57,632 nt of DNA from Limnohabitans sp. (GTDB lineage Bacteria > Pseudomonadota > Gammaproteobacteria > Burkholderiales > Burkholderiaceae_C), in the NCBI RefSeq assembly GCF_030158565.1, contig NZ_JAOASQ010000031.1, forward strand, positions 1 through 57,632, read 5' to 3'. Made by a program: the position numbers and the translations under genes. The notes beneath the pieces are model-generated. The model was not told the DNA's origin, ran no database searches, and worked only from the letters and a program-made list of their open reading frames with translations. Shown in pieces: positions 25,387-33,527 of this stretch (positions are counted from its first letter, which is position 1; every line of letters starts with the position of its first letter).

Positions 25387-25866
25387 TACCCGTTGTTCGT
25401 GCTGGCGCAGCGCCTGGGCCAAGCGCGTGAATTCTTCGAGCATGACGCGGTCGTGGCAGTAGAAGAAGGTGAATGTGCCGCCCAGGTTGCGCACATAGAT
25501 GCGGGGTGCCACCAGATGCTCCAGGCCCCGGATGCGCATGATTTTCACGTAGGCCAATTCACGCAACGCGACGCGGCGCTGCCACATCCAGCTTTGCTCA
25601 ATCGCTTCATGGTCCAGTTGGATGCGGCTGCGCTGAATGTGCCAAACAATGAAGCACAGCATGGCCCAGACCACGCCGCACCAAGCGCCTTGTCGAGACA
25701 GCCATGCCATGTCCAGCCGCCAGAACCAGACCAGCAAAGCCAGCACAATGAACCAGGCGATGGCTTTGAAGACGGGTCCGAACGCCGATGCCGACATGGC
25801 TTGCGCCGGTGCTTGATAGGGGTAGGGCAGAGGTTGTGCTGGCACGGGGTGTTCTGTAGAGGACAT
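25384..25866 (-). CDS. Unknown small membrane protein
   Basis: The 160-aa product has a Pro/Gln/Ala-rich N-terminus and two adjacent membrane segments (PVFKAIAWFIVLALLVWFW and GAWCGVVWAMLCFIVWHI). About 75 further cytoplasmic residues form alternating strands (RIYVRNLGGTFTFFYCHD) and a final helix. The pattern of two membrane spans followed by a strand-rich domain resembles bacterial PH-like membrane proteins, but I do not recognise a named family. The start at 25866 is chosen because an upstream frame runs through a terminator hairpin. It lies between two convergent TRAP units and may be transcribed alone. Confidence 0.6.
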   Translation of the reverse strand: MSSTEHPVPAQPLPYPYQAPAQAMSASAFGPVFKAIAWFIVLALLVWFWRLDMAWLSRQGAWCGVVWAMLCFIVWHIQRSRIQLDHEAIEQSWMWQRRVALRELAYVKIMRIRGLEHLVAPRIYVRNLGGTFTFFYCHDRVMLEEFTRLAQALRQHEQRV

Positions 25867-25883
25867 TTGGGGGCTTGGGAAAG

Positions 25884-25917
25884 AAAAAAGCACCTCGCAG
25901 CTGTGCTGGCGAGGTGC
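25884..25917 (-). terminator. Rho-independent terminator after the dctQM permease genes
   Basis: On the minus strand a perfect 9-bp stem, GCACCTCGC (25909-25917) with GCGAGGTGC (25890-25898), has a 10-base loop and is followed by six T (25884-25889). It begins 16 bp past the stop codon of the TRAP large permease gene, ending the dctQM transcript. Confidence 0.85.
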
Positions 25918-25933
25918 TTGTCAACGACCAGAT

Positions 25934-27442
25934 TTACTTCTTGTCGCTGGCGCCGGGTATGTCCTTCATCGGATCATCCTGGGCTTGCGGATTGGCATTG
26001 GCATCGGGTGGTGGTGCATCGTCGGGAGCCGGGGCGGCCTCCAGCACAACAGAGTTCATGTCAATGACTTGGGGCTTGTCCAGGAAGGCGGTGACCGACT
26101 GGGGCACAAAGATCACGATCACGACCAGCAGGATTTGCATGATCACCCAAGGGATGGAGCCCATGTAGATGTCGTTGGTCTTGATGGGTTCGGCAATCCG
26201 TTTTTCCTTGAACATGGTGTCGGCAATGCCGCGCAAATAGAACAGCGCAAAACCAAACGGCGGGTGCATGAAGCTGGTCTGCAGGTTCACGCACAGCAGC
26301 ACGCCAAACCAGATCAGATCGATGCCCATTTTGTCGGCCACAGGTGCCAGCATGGGCACGATGATGAAGGCGATCTCGAAGAAGTCGAGGAAGAAGGCAA
26401 GGAAGAAAACAAAGACGTTCACCACGATCAGAAAGCCCACCTGGCCGCCCGGCAAGCCAGACAGCAGATGCTCCACCCACTTGGCACCGTCCACGCCCTG
26501 GAAGACCAGGCTGAACACGCGCGAGCCGATCAGGATGAACACGACCATGGCCGTCAGGCGCATGGTGCCGTGCATGGCTTCCCACAGCAGCTTTGGAGTC
26601 AGGCGTTTGTGCATGGCTGCCAAAATCAAGGCGCCAACCACGCCCATGGCACCGGCTTCGGTGGGTGTGGCAATCGCGCGGTCCTGGAAAGGCAAGCCGC
26701 CCATGGAGCCCAGCACGGTGAAGATCAAGACAGCGGAGGGGATGATGCCTTTGAGGCACTTGCGCCACAGCGGCCAGCCGTTCAGGGTGCGGGCTTCTTT
26801 GGGCACGCCGGGGACGTATTCGGGCTTGAACACACCCAGGGCGTAGGTGTAGATCGCGAACATGGCGATCTGCATGAGGGATGGACCCCAGGCGCCTTTG
26901 TACATGTCGCCAACGGGGCGGCCCAGCTGGTCAGCCAGCACCACCAGCACCAGCGACGGCGGCACCAATTGGGTGATGGTGCCCGAAGCCGCCAGCACGC
27001 CGGTGGCGTAGCGGGTGTTGTAGCCGTAGCGAAGCATCACGGGCAAAGAGATCAGGGCCATGGCAATGACCTGACCGGCCACGGTGCCGGTGATGGCACC
27101 CAAAATGAAGCCCACGATGATGACCGAGTAGCCCAGACCGCCTTTGATGGGGCCAAACAATTGGCCCATGGCGTCCAGCATGTCTTCGGCCAGTCCGCAC
27201 TTTTCAAGGATGGTGCCCATGAAGGTGAAGAAGGGGATGGCCAGCAGCAGGTCATTGTTCAGGATCGAAAAGATCGAGATGGGCAAATTGCCCAGAAAAG
27301 CTGTGGGGAACCAGCCCATTTCGATGGCGAAGAAACCGCTGGCTAGGCCCAGCGCGGCCAAAGAGAAGGCGACCGGAAAGCCGATCAGCATCACGAACAC
27401 CAAGCCCACAAACATGATGGGCGCAAAATTTTCCATTTGCAT
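25934..27442 (-). CDS. TRAP transporter large permease (DctM), with a Pro/Ala/Asp-rich C-terminal tail
   Basis: The 502-aa protein has about 12 membrane segments with the DctM marks FVMLIGFPVAFSLAALGLAS near the start and FILGAITGTVAGQVIAMALI. QLVPPSLVLVVLADQLGRPV marks the substrate-gating hairpin region, and FFLDFFEIAFIIVPMLAPVA is also present. Classical DctM proteins are about 430 aa. This one belongs to the longer subgroup and ends in about 35 soluble residues rich in Pro, Ala, Asp and Asn (APAPDDAPPPDANANPQAQD), probably unstructured. It imports a carboxylate using the sodium gradient together with DctQ and a periplasmic receptor. The small-permease gene is upstream on the same strand. 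Confidence 0.92.
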   Translation of the reverse strand: MQMENFAPIMFVGLVFVMLIGFPVAFSLAALGLASGFFAIEMGWFPTAFLGNLPISIFSILNNDLLLAIPFFTFMGTILEKCGLAEDMLDAMGQLFGPIKGGLGYSVIIVGFILGAITGTVAGQVIAMALISLPVMLRYGYNTRYATGVLAASGTITQLVPPSLVLVVLADQLGRPVGDMYKGAWGPSLMQIAMFAIYTYALGVFKPEYVPGVPKEARTLNGWPLWRKCLKGIIPSAVLIFTVLGSMGGLPFQDRAIATPTEAGAMGVVGALILAAMHKRLTPKLLWEAMHGTMRLTAMVVFILIGSRVFSLVFQGVDGAKWVEHLLSGLPGGQVGFLIVVNVFVFFLAFFLDFFEIAFIIVPMLAPVADKMGIDLIWFGVLLCVNLQTSFMHPPFGFALFYLRGIADTMFKEKRIAEPIKTNDIYMGSIPWVIMQILLVVIVIFVPQSVTAFLDKPQVIDMNSVVLEAAPAPDDAPPPDANANPQAQDDPMKDIPGASDKK

Positions 27443-27488
27443 TTTTATTTCCTTGCAGCGAGTCTTAGAGCAGTTGTGGCGTTACCGC

Positions 27489-28028
27489 TCACTGCAGTGG
27501 TTTTTCATAGTGCGTGTCCATGGCGTATTGGCCCCGCAGGAAGGCCACCCGCTTGATCAACTCAGCCAGGCCTTGCAGCCAGACCAGCGCAAAGCCCAGG
27601 GGCATGGCCAAAGTGGCGGGCCATCGGATCAGACCGCCTGCGTTGCTGCTGTGCTCACCCGTCACCAACGTGTTCCAAAAGTAAGGAAACGACAACCAGG
27701 CCAGAAAACCCATGACCGGCATCAGGAAGAACACGATGCCAAAGATGTCCACGTAAACAGGACGGTTGCCGGTTAGCTTGCCGTAGACCAGGTCCACGCG
27801 CACATGTTCGTTGACTTTGAGGACATAAGGTGCACCGACCATGACCATCCAGGCAAACAGGTACCACTGGATTTCGAGCAGGCCGTTGGAGCTCCAGTCA
27901 ATGCCGTAACGCACAAAGGCGTTGCCCGCGCTGATGAGGGCTGCCAGCAAGACGGTCCAGGTGGCCAGGCGACCGAGTCGGTCGTTGAGCCAATCGATAC
28001 CAAAGGCGAATTTAAGCAATGTCGACAA
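27489..28028 (-). CDS. TRAP transporter small permease (DctQ)
   Basis: The 179-aa protein has four membrane segments and the DctQ start pattern STLLKFAFGIDWLNDRLGRL. NAFVRYGIDWSSNGLLEIQW and HVRVDLVYGKL, the conserved R-V-D of the family, follow. The start is set at a TTG preceded by GGAG with 6-bp spacing; no ATG is in frame upstream, and the alternative TTG at 28112 would add a non-family 28-residue leader. It works with DctM (47 bp downstream) and probably with the receptor encoded at 24252 on the opposite strand. Confidence 0.87.
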   Translation of the reverse strand: MSTLLKFAFGIDWLNDRLGRLATWTVLLAALISAGNAFVRYGIDWSSNGLLEIQWYLFAWMVMVGAPYVLKVNEHVRVDLVYGKLTGNRPVYVDIFGIVFFLMPVMGFLAWLSFPYFWNTLVTGEHSSNAGGLIRWPATLAMPLGFALVWLQGLAELIKRVAFLRGQYAMDTHYEKPLQ

Positions 28029-28233
28029 AATTGTCTCCAAATTAACCAAGATAAAAAAAGCACAAAGCCATGCCACAGGGGCAGACTTGGCAAATCCTGT
28101 CGATGTTAACAATGAAGGTCTGTGGCTCGACCGATATTTGCCTGATATTTGCTCACTTTGAAATTAAATCTCCTCAATTCCGAGCTTGGCTTGGCGTGCC
28201 TACGTGGTACTACGTATGGCCGATCATCCGACA

Positions 28234-29424
28234 TCAATTCCACCATGGCAAGCGAAGCTTCAAGGATTGGATCTGCCCACAGTCCGCGGGCGCCTGGTAG
28301 CCGGCCAACTGGTTGATTTGTTGTTGCCAGGGCTGTGACTGCAGCACCGACAGCAGTTGCCCGATGGGCGGCGTATCCAGGGCGCTTTTGAGGCAAACGA
28401 GCCAGTAGTTTTCTTGAGTCAAAGGCACGAAGTCGAGGTTTTGTGCGCGTGCGGCTGAGGCGATGCCCAATCCAACATCGGCACGGCCTGCAGCCACGCA
28501 GGCGGCCACACCTGCGTGAGAGCTTTCTTCGTGTTCGTAGCCGCGGATGGCCGAGCCCGACAGGCCGTGACTTTGCAACCATTGGTCCAGCAGCAGCCTT
28601 GTGCCCGTGCCCAGTGCACGGTTGACGATGCGAACATCCGGGCGTGTCATGTCTTGCCAGGAGGTGAGCTGGCGGGGATTGCCCGGGCGGACCATCAGGC
28701 CTTGATCGCGTCTGGCGAAGCTGATCAGCTTGTGCTGGCCTCTTTTGAGCAGGGGACGGTAGGTGCGCGCCACCAGCGAATCGCTGTCAGGCTCAACCGG
28801 TGCATGAAAGCCTGCCACCATGCAACGTCCCTCGTTGAGTGCGCGAATCGCATCGACACTGCCGCAAAACCGCATGTCCAAGTGCAGCGATTGTCTGGCG
28901 CAATGGTTTTGCAGGCCAAGCAAACCATCGTCATGGCTGGCATACAGCGTCAGCAAATGGCTGCTGGGGTCAAATGCCACTGCAAAGGTTTTTTCCAGCT
29001 CTGCTTGCAAAGCGTTGATTTGGGGCGTCAGCCTCGCTTGTGCCTGTCGTTCGGCCCATAGGAGCTTGTCGGCAAATTCGGTCAGCTGTGCGGCTTGGCC
29101 TTTTTCCCAAATGATGAGCGGTTGGCTGAGCACATCTTCCCAGCGTTTGAGTTCGCCCCAAACATGGCGGTAGGACAAGCCCATTGTTTTGGCTGCAGCC
29201 GAAATCGAGCCCGCACTGCGCACAGCCTGTAGCAAATCCATCAAAGGGTTGCGCAGCGGTGAGGTCTGGTTTTGCAGTAACGCAGGACTGGAGTTGGGGC
29301 TCCAGTTGTAGGAAATATCAATGTGTCGCACAGCTTGGAGTTTGCCTGAATCAAAACGGGTGTGATCTGAGGGGGCTGTCTGGCGTATGCAATTGAATTC
29401 ATAGCGGACATCCCTTACGGCCAA
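28234..29424 (-). CDS. ModE/TupR-like regulator: LysR/ModE-type DNA-binding domain plus periplasmic-binding-like domain
   Basis: The 396-aa protein has a ModE-type winged helix (residues about 58-120: PLMDLLQAVRSAGSISAAA, then LSYRHVWGELKRWEDVL). A soluble PBP-like domain without a signal peptide follows (LLTLYASHDDGLLGLQNH, MVAGFHAP, GTGTRLLLDQWLQ, SSHAGVAACVAAGRADVGLG). This architecture is found in regulators of molybdate or tungstate uptake and molybdopterin enzymes, where the PBP domain senses an oxyanion or the cofactor. It is divergent from tupBCA, 34 bp away. The TTG at 29424 has AGGAG upstream; the homology-like part starts about 31 codons later near a GTG (29331), so the start is uncertain. 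It likely controls tungstate uptake. Confidence 0.85.
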   Translation of the reverse strand: MAVRDVRYEFNCIRQTAPSDHTRFDSGKLQAVRHIDISYNWSPNSSPALLQNQTSPLRNPLMDLLQAVRSAGSISAAAKTMGLSYRHVWGELKRWEDVLSQPLIIWEKGQAAQLTEFADKLLWAERQAQARLTPQINALQAELEKTFAVAFDPSSHLLTLYASHDDGLLGLQNHCARQSLHLDMRFCGSVDAIRALNEGRCMVAGFHAPVEPDSDSLVARTYRPLLKRGQHKLISFARRDQGLMVRPGNPRQLTSWQDMTRPDVRIVNRALGTGTRLLLDQWLQSHGLSGSAIRGYEHEESSHAGVAACVAAGRADVGLGIASAARAQNLDFVPLTQENYWLVCLKSALDTPPIGQLLSVLQSQPWQQQINQLAGYQAPADCGQIQSLKLRLPWWN

Positions 29425-29443
29425 GCCGTATTGCTCCTATAGC
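29384..29443. promoter_or_regulatory. Candidate tup operator region with two CGTAT...ATAGC pairs
   Basis: Two imperfect dyads share the halves CGTAT and ATAGC. One is at 29384-29388 with 29401-29405 (12-bp spacer) and the other at 29427-29431 with 29439-29443 (7-bp spacer). They lie between the regulator and tupB and look like ModE-type half-sites. The first pair would fall inside the regulator's reading frame if its TTG start at 29424 is real, and outside it if the GTG at 29331 is used. Confidence 0.3.
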
Positions 29444-29458
29444 ATCCAAGGCTGTTTT

Positions 29459-30196
29459 ATGAATACGTTTACCGACAGCGCCTTGGCGGCGTTCGACCTC
29501 ATCATTTCTCTGGATCCAGGCCTGTGGGCGGTGGTCTGGCGGTCTGTCGCCGTCAGTGCCACGGCTTGCTTGCTGGGGTATGGCGTGGGTGTTTTGTTGG
29601 GCGCATGGCTGGCTGTGGCCAGGTTTGCCGGGCGTGGTGCGGTGCTCATCGGACTGAACACTTTGCTGGCATTGCCCTCGGTTGTGGTGGGGTTGGTGGT
29701 GTATTTGCTGTTGTCACGAACCGGGCCTTTGGGCTTTTTGGGTTGGATGTTCAGTTTCAAGGCCATGGTTCTTGCCCAGTTTGTCTTGGTGCTGCCGGTG
29801 GTCACGGCTTTGACCCGTCAGGTCGTGGAGGATGTGGAGCGCCAGCACGGCGAACAATGGGCTTCACTGGGGGCCGGGCCTCGATTGCGTGGTGTGCTGC
29901 TGGCCTGGGATGAGCGCTATGCCTTGCTGACCATCGGCGTTGCGGCTTTCGGCCGTGCTATTTCCGAAGTGGGGGCGGTGATGATTGTGGGGGGCAATAT
30001 CGATGGCTTCACCCGTGTCATGACCACGGCCATTGCGCTGGAGACCAGCAAGGGTGACTTGCCCTTGGCCTTGGGGCTCGGGCTGGTTTTGTTGGGGGTG
30101 GTGCTCTTGTTGAATTTGCTCGTCCTGGCCGTACGTCGGTGGGCCGAATTCAGGCAAGGGCAAGTCGTGAACACCCCTAAAGGATGGGTCACATGA
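29459..30196 (+). CDS. tupB: Tungstate ABC transporter permease
   Basis: The 245-aa protein has five to six membrane segments. It carries the ABC-permease EAA loop as EQWASLGAGPRLRGVLLAWDE followed by IGVAAFGRAISEVGAVMIVGG, the block typical of TupB/WtpB-like tungstate permeases. Hydrophobic AVSATACLLGYGVGVLLGAW and LLALPSVVVGLVVYLLLS are earlier spans. With TupC and TupA it forms a high-affinity tungstate importer. The ATG has AAGG upstream. It overlaps tupC by 4 bp and is divergent from the ModE/TupR-like regulator. Confidence 0.92.
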   Translation: MNTFTDSALAAFDLIISLDPGLWAVVWRSVAVSATACLLGYGVGVLLGAWLAVARFAGRGAVLIGLNTLLALPSVVVGLVVYLLLSRTGPLGFLGWMFSFKAMVLAQFVLVLPVVTALTRQVVEDVERQHGEQWASLGAGPRLRGVLLAWDERYALLTIGVAAFGRAISEVGAVMIVGGNIDGFTRVMTTAIALETSKGDLPLALGLGLVLLGVVLLLNLLVLAVRRWAEFRQGQVVNTPKGWVT

Positions 30197-30921
30197 CCAG
30201 AGCGCGAGCCGCAGTGCAAATGGACGGGGTGAGTGTGCAGTTGGGGGCGAGCCCTGTGCTGCATGGCATCGATGTGCAGATCCAGCCGGGTGAGCGCGTG
30301 GCCCTTGTGGGCTCGAATGGCTCGGGCAAGAGCACTTTGCTGCGTGCATTGCATGGCCTGTTGCCGGCCCACCAAGGGCAAATTCATTGGCATCCTGAGT
30401 TGCGTCAGGCCATGTTGTTTCAAAAGCCCCACGTTTTGCGCACTTCGGCGCTGAACAATGTGGCGCTGGCGCTTTGGCTCGACCGTGGACAGGGCTTGTC
30501 GTGGGCCCAAGCCAAGGCCCGTGCGGTTGTGGCTTTGCAGCGAGTCGGTTTGACGGGTGTGGCTCACCAAGGGGGGCGCCAACTGTCGGGTGGGCAGCAA
30601 CAGCGCTTGGCTCTCGCCCGAGCTTGGGCGCGCCAGCCACAGGTGCTGCTGCTGGACGAGCCGACCGCCAGCCTGGATCCACATGCCAAGCGCGAAGTGG
30701 AGAACTTGATTGCTGAATTCACGGACGGTGCCGATGGCCGCATGACCTTGATCTGGGCCAGTCACAACTTGGGTCAGGTCAAGCGCCTGGCCAGTCGAGT
30801 GCTCTATTTGCAGGGCGGTCGCATCGAAGCGGACTTGCCTGTTGATGATTTTTTCAATGCCGCTGAGCTGTCCAAGCGCAGCCCGGCAGCCCATGCTTTT
30901 GTTCAAGGAGAACTTTCATGA
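30193..30921 (+). CDS. tupC: Tungstate ABC transporter ATP-binding protein
   Basis: The 242-aa ATPase shows Walker A VGSNGSGKSTLLRAL, Q-loop AMLFQKPHVLRT, signature QLSGGQQQRLALARAWA, Walker B QVLLLDEPTASLD and the switch His in IWASHNLGQV. It powers tungstate uptake through TupB. The start at 30193 overlaps the tupB stop (ATGA) and has AAAGGA 8 bp ahead; another ATG three codons upstream is less likely. Its own stop overlaps tupA by 4 bp, so the three genes form one tight operon. Confidence 0.94.
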   Translation: MTRARAAVQMDGVSVQLGASPVLHGIDVQIQPGERVALVGSNGSGKSTLLRALHGLLPAHQGQIHWHPELRQAMLFQKPHVLRTSALNNVALALWLDRGQGLSWAQAKARAVVALQRVGLTGVAHQGGRQLSGGQQQRLALARAWARQPQVLLLDEPTASLDPHAKREVENLIAEFTDGADGRMTLIWASHNLGQVKRLASRVLYLQGGRIEADLPVDDFFNAAELSKRSPAAHAFVQGELS

Positions 30922-31733
30922 CTTTCAAAACTTCCAAGACCCGTCGCGCCTTGGTGTGCGCTGTTTTGGCCACCACCTCGGTCTGGGCGCAAGCCCAATC
31001 GATCGTGATGTCGTCCACCACTTCGACCGAGCAATCGGGCTTGTTCGCGCACTTGCTGCCCGCCTTCAAAAAAGCCAGCGGGCTGGACGTGAAAGTGGTG
31101 GCGCTGGGCACGGGCCAGGCGCTGGACATGGCGCGTCGCGGTGACGCTGACGTGGTGTTTGTGCACGACCAAGTGGCCGAAGAAAAGTTCGTGGCCGATG
31201 GCTTTGGCCTCAAGCGCTTGCCTGTGATGTACAACGACTTTGTGCTGATTGGCCCCAAGGCCGACCCCGCAGGCACCAAAGGCAAAGACATCGTGGCGGC
31301 TTTGAGCAAGTTGTCTGCAGGCAATGCGCCCTTTGTCTCGCGCGGTGACAAGAGCGGCACGCATGCGGCCGAGCTGCGTTTTTGGAAAATGGCCAATCTG
31401 GCGGACAAAAAAGGCAGCGGCTACAAGGAATGCGGCTGCGGCATGGGCCCGGCTTTGAACATCGCAGCGTCTTCAGGCGGCTATGTGTTGGCCGACCGTG
31501 CCACCTGGCTCAACTTCAAGAACCGCGCCGATTTGGCCATTTTGGTGGAGGGCGACAACCGCTTGTTCAACCAGTACGGCGTCATGGTGGTCAACCCCGC
31601 CAAGCATGCGCACGTCAAGCAGGCTGATGCGCAGAAGTTTGTGGACTGGATCATTTCGCCTGCAGGTCAGACAAACATCAGCGAATACAAAATCGGTGGC
31701 GAGCAGCTGTTCTTCCCGAACGCTGGCAAATAA
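30918..31733 (+). CDS. tupA: Periplasmic tungstate-binding protein
   Basis: The 271-aa protein has a signal peptide (RRALVCAVLATTSVWAQAQ) and then SIVMSSTTSTEQSGLFAHLL. The T-T-S-T loop is the oxyanion-binding signature that separates TupA from ModA. VVALGTGQALDMARRGDADV and PFVSRGDKSGTHAAELRFWK, with the conserved Arg and Ser of the pocket, follow. TupA binds tungstate far better than molybdate. This fits the tungsten enzyme encoded 1.8 kb downstream. AAGGAG precedes the ATG, and the gene overlaps tupC by 4 bp. Confidence 0.94.
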   Translation: MTFKTSKTRRALVCAVLATTSVWAQAQSIVMSSTTSTEQSGLFAHLLPAFKKASGLDVKVVALGTGQALDMARRGDADVVFVHDQVAEEKFVADGFGLKRLPVMYNDFVLIGPKADPAGTKGKDIVAALSKLSAGNAPFVSRGDKSGTHAAELRFWKMANLADKKGSGYKECGCGMGPALNIAASSGGYVLADRATWLNFKNRADLAILVEGDNRLFNQYGVMVVNPAKHAHVKQADAQKFVDWIISPAGQTNISEYKIGGEQLFFPNAGK

Positions 31734-31755
31734 GCCAATCGTCCAAGAGGGTGAA

Positions 31756-32868
31756 TCAGTCGCCCTTGGGGTTGCCCAGTTTGCGGTAGACCGTCGCGCG
31801 GCTGATGCCCAAGATCCGCGCCGCTTCGGCCACATTGCCGCGTGCCTGGTTCACGGCCTCCCGGATCATGTGGGTTTGCACGTCTTTGAGCGCCTTGCCT
31901 GGCGCTGGCATGACCGGGCTGTGCGTTGCGGGCGCTTGTTTGCCGGCTTCAAAGGCTTGGGTCTGCAAGCGCAGGCCAGACCACAGGGGCAATTCTTTCG
32001 GGCTGTCTGAGTGCTTGGCGGCATCGAACAAGCCCTGCCAAGCGGTGGCAAACACATCGCTGGCGTGCAGCGTCTGACCAGAGGTCTCGGAGGGCATGGA
32101 CAGCATTTGACGCGCCGTCGGGTTGGCCCCCACGATGCGTCCGTCCGGGTCCAAGGTCAGCAGGCCGTCGCTGTCGTCGCCGGGCTGGTTGCCTGGCCAG
32201 TTCAAGCGCAAAACCAGGGCGTGTGAGGTGGCCAGCAGCCAGCTGTTTTCGATGCTTCGGGCCGAGCGGCGCACCAGGTGTTTGAGGGCGGGGCGCTCCA
32301 CGGTTTCCACGCCGGTCAAATCCAGCATGCCGGCGCAAACGCCATCGGGCCCAAACACTGGCGCACCAGCGCAGCTGTAAACACTGGTGTCTTTGAAGAA
32401 GTGCTCACCGCGGTGCAGCCACACGGGCTGAAGCTGTGACAGTGCTGCGCTGATGGAGGTGGTGCCCACCGATTTTTCGGACAGGTCCACCCCCACGCGG
32501 GCGATCACATCGGCTCGGCGGTCTTGCCGGTCCACTGGACCGTGGACGTCGACCACAACGCCTTCGGCATTGGTCAAGATCGCAAAGTAACGGATGTCGG
32601 CAATGGCACGGGCCAGCTCTGCCAGCACCGGCTGCGCCGCCTGGACCAAGGGCCAGCTGGCTTCTTGCACACGGCGCATCTGCTGTGCCGACACGGCATC
32701 AAAGCCCACTTTGTGCTCGGGCTCCAGACCCATCGTGAGGCAGCGCTGCCACGATTGCATGACCCACTGGGGAACCTCGGTTCCTGGTGCGGCTTGACCA
32801 TGAAACACCAAGTTCCGCGCTTGGTCGATGCGCGAGAGGCGGTCGTTGGCAGGCTGGGTCAGTGACAT
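31756..32868 (-). CDS. GAF-PAS-Fis transcriptional regulator lacking the AAA+ domain (AcoR-like ends)
   Basis: The 370-aa protein resembles sigma-54 activators of the AcoR group at both ends: a GAF domain (about residues 75-200, with VDLSEKSVGTTSISAAL and YSCAGAPVFGPDG), a PAS-like stretch (about 225-280, GLLTLDPDGRIVGANPTARQ), and a C-terminal Fis-type helix-turn-helix (NQARGNVAEAARILGISRAT). The AAA+ ATPase segment with GAFTGA and Walker motifs is absent. It therefore cannot open sigma-54 promoters and probably works as a simple activator or repressor sensing a small molecule. It is transcribed away from the aor operon and convergent with tupA, so the aor promoter 157 bp away is its likely target. 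Confidence 0.85.
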   Translation of the reverse strand: MSLTQPANDRLSRIDQARNLVFHGQAAPGTEVPQWVMQSWQRCLTMGLEPEHKVGFDAVSAQQMRRVQEASWPLVQAAQPVLAELARAIADIRYFAILTNAEGVVVDVHGPVDRQDRRADVIARVGVDLSEKSVGTTSISAALSQLQPVWLHRGEHFFKDTSVYSCAGAPVFGPDGVCAGMLDLTGVETVERPALKHLVRRSARSIENSWLLATSHALVLRLNWPGNQPGDDSDGLLTLDPDGRIVGANPTARQMLSMPSETSGQTLHASDVFATAWQGLFDAAKHSDSPKELPLWSGLRLQTQAFEAGKQAPATHSPVMPAPGKALKDVQTHMIREAVNQARGNVAEAARILGISRATVYRKLGNPKGD

Positions 32869-32913
32869 GTCAGGGTGTGTATCAAGTTGAGAATTGTTGA
32901 GGCAGACCTTGCT

Positions 32914-32927
32914 GAAACTAGGGTTTC
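32914..32927. promoter_or_regulatory. Small palindrome in the aor control region, possible operator
   Basis: GAAAC-TAGG-GTTTC lies 46 bp from the GAF-Fis regulator start and about 100 bp before the first aor gene. Fis-type HTH proteins bind short dyads, so this is a candidate site, but a five-base-pair arm also occurs by chance. Confidence 0.25.
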
Positions 32928-33025
32928 TACTCGGGGTGTCGCGCAGAGGTCACATCAACAATGGCTATGCATTCTGATTCATAAGTGCGGCTTTGAAAAG
33001 GCTGCAACACCACCAGGAGACCTCC

Positions 33026-33502
33026 ATGCAGAAAGTCCTGCACATCAACCCGGACAAATGCACCGGCTGCTTGCAGTGCGAAATGGCCTGTTCTTTCGAG
33101 AACTACGGCACATACGCCACCTCCAAGTCGCGCATCAAGGTGTTCGACTTCCACCACACCGGCAAAAAAGTGCCCTACACCTGCACCCAGTGTGACGAAG
33201 CCTGGTGCCTGCACGCCTGCCCTGTGGAAGCCATCACCGTGGACAAAGCCACCGGCGCCAAAGTGGTCAACGAGTCCACCTGTGTGGGCTGCAAGGTCTG
33301 CACCATCGCCTGCCCGTTCGGCACCATCAACTACGTGCAAGAGACCGGCAAGGTGCAAAAGTGCGACCTGTGCGGTGGCGATCCGGCCTGTGCCGACGCC
33401 TGCCCGACCGGCGCCATCACCTTCGTAGATGCCAACTGGACCGGCATCGACAAAATGAAACAGTGGGCCGACAAGCTGGGCAACCAGCCGACCGCCGGTT
33501 AA
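33026..33502 (+). CDS. aorA: Polyferredoxin-like Fe-S subunit of aldehyde oxidoreductase
   Basis: The 158-aa protein holds 16 Cys in four groups, CTGCLQCEMAC, CTQCDEAWCLHAC, CVGCKVCTIAC and CDLCGGDPACADAC. These are enough for four [4Fe-4S] clusters, in the manner of HycB/DmsB-type electron-transfer subunits. It is cytoplasmic, with no signal peptide. AGGAG stands 6 bp ahead of the ATG at 33026. It is the first gene of the operon and would pass electrons between the tungsten subunit and the FAD subunit encoded next. The name follows the Aromatoleum AorABC precedent. Confidence 0.87.
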   Translation: MQKVLHINPDKCTGCLQCEMACSFENYGTYATSKSRIKVFDFHHTGKKVPYTCTQCDEAWCLHACPVEAITVDKATGAKVVNESTCVGCKVCTIACPFGTINYVQETGKVQKCDLCGGDPACADACPTGAITFVDANWTGIDKMKQWADKLGNQPTAG

Positions 33503-33527
33503 TCCCCCCACCACAAGGAGCATCAAC

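Noticed and set aside
25985..27346. 453-codon plus-strand frame rich in His and Gln
   Set aside because: Antisense to dctM, whose membrane segments and family motifs are clear. The repetitive composition reflects the complement of hydrophobic codons.
32989..33002. GG-N10-GC pattern resembling a sigma-54 promoter before the first aor gene
   Set aside because: It lacks the rest of the consensus, would start transcription almost on the ribosome binding site, and the adjacent regulator has no AAA+ domain.
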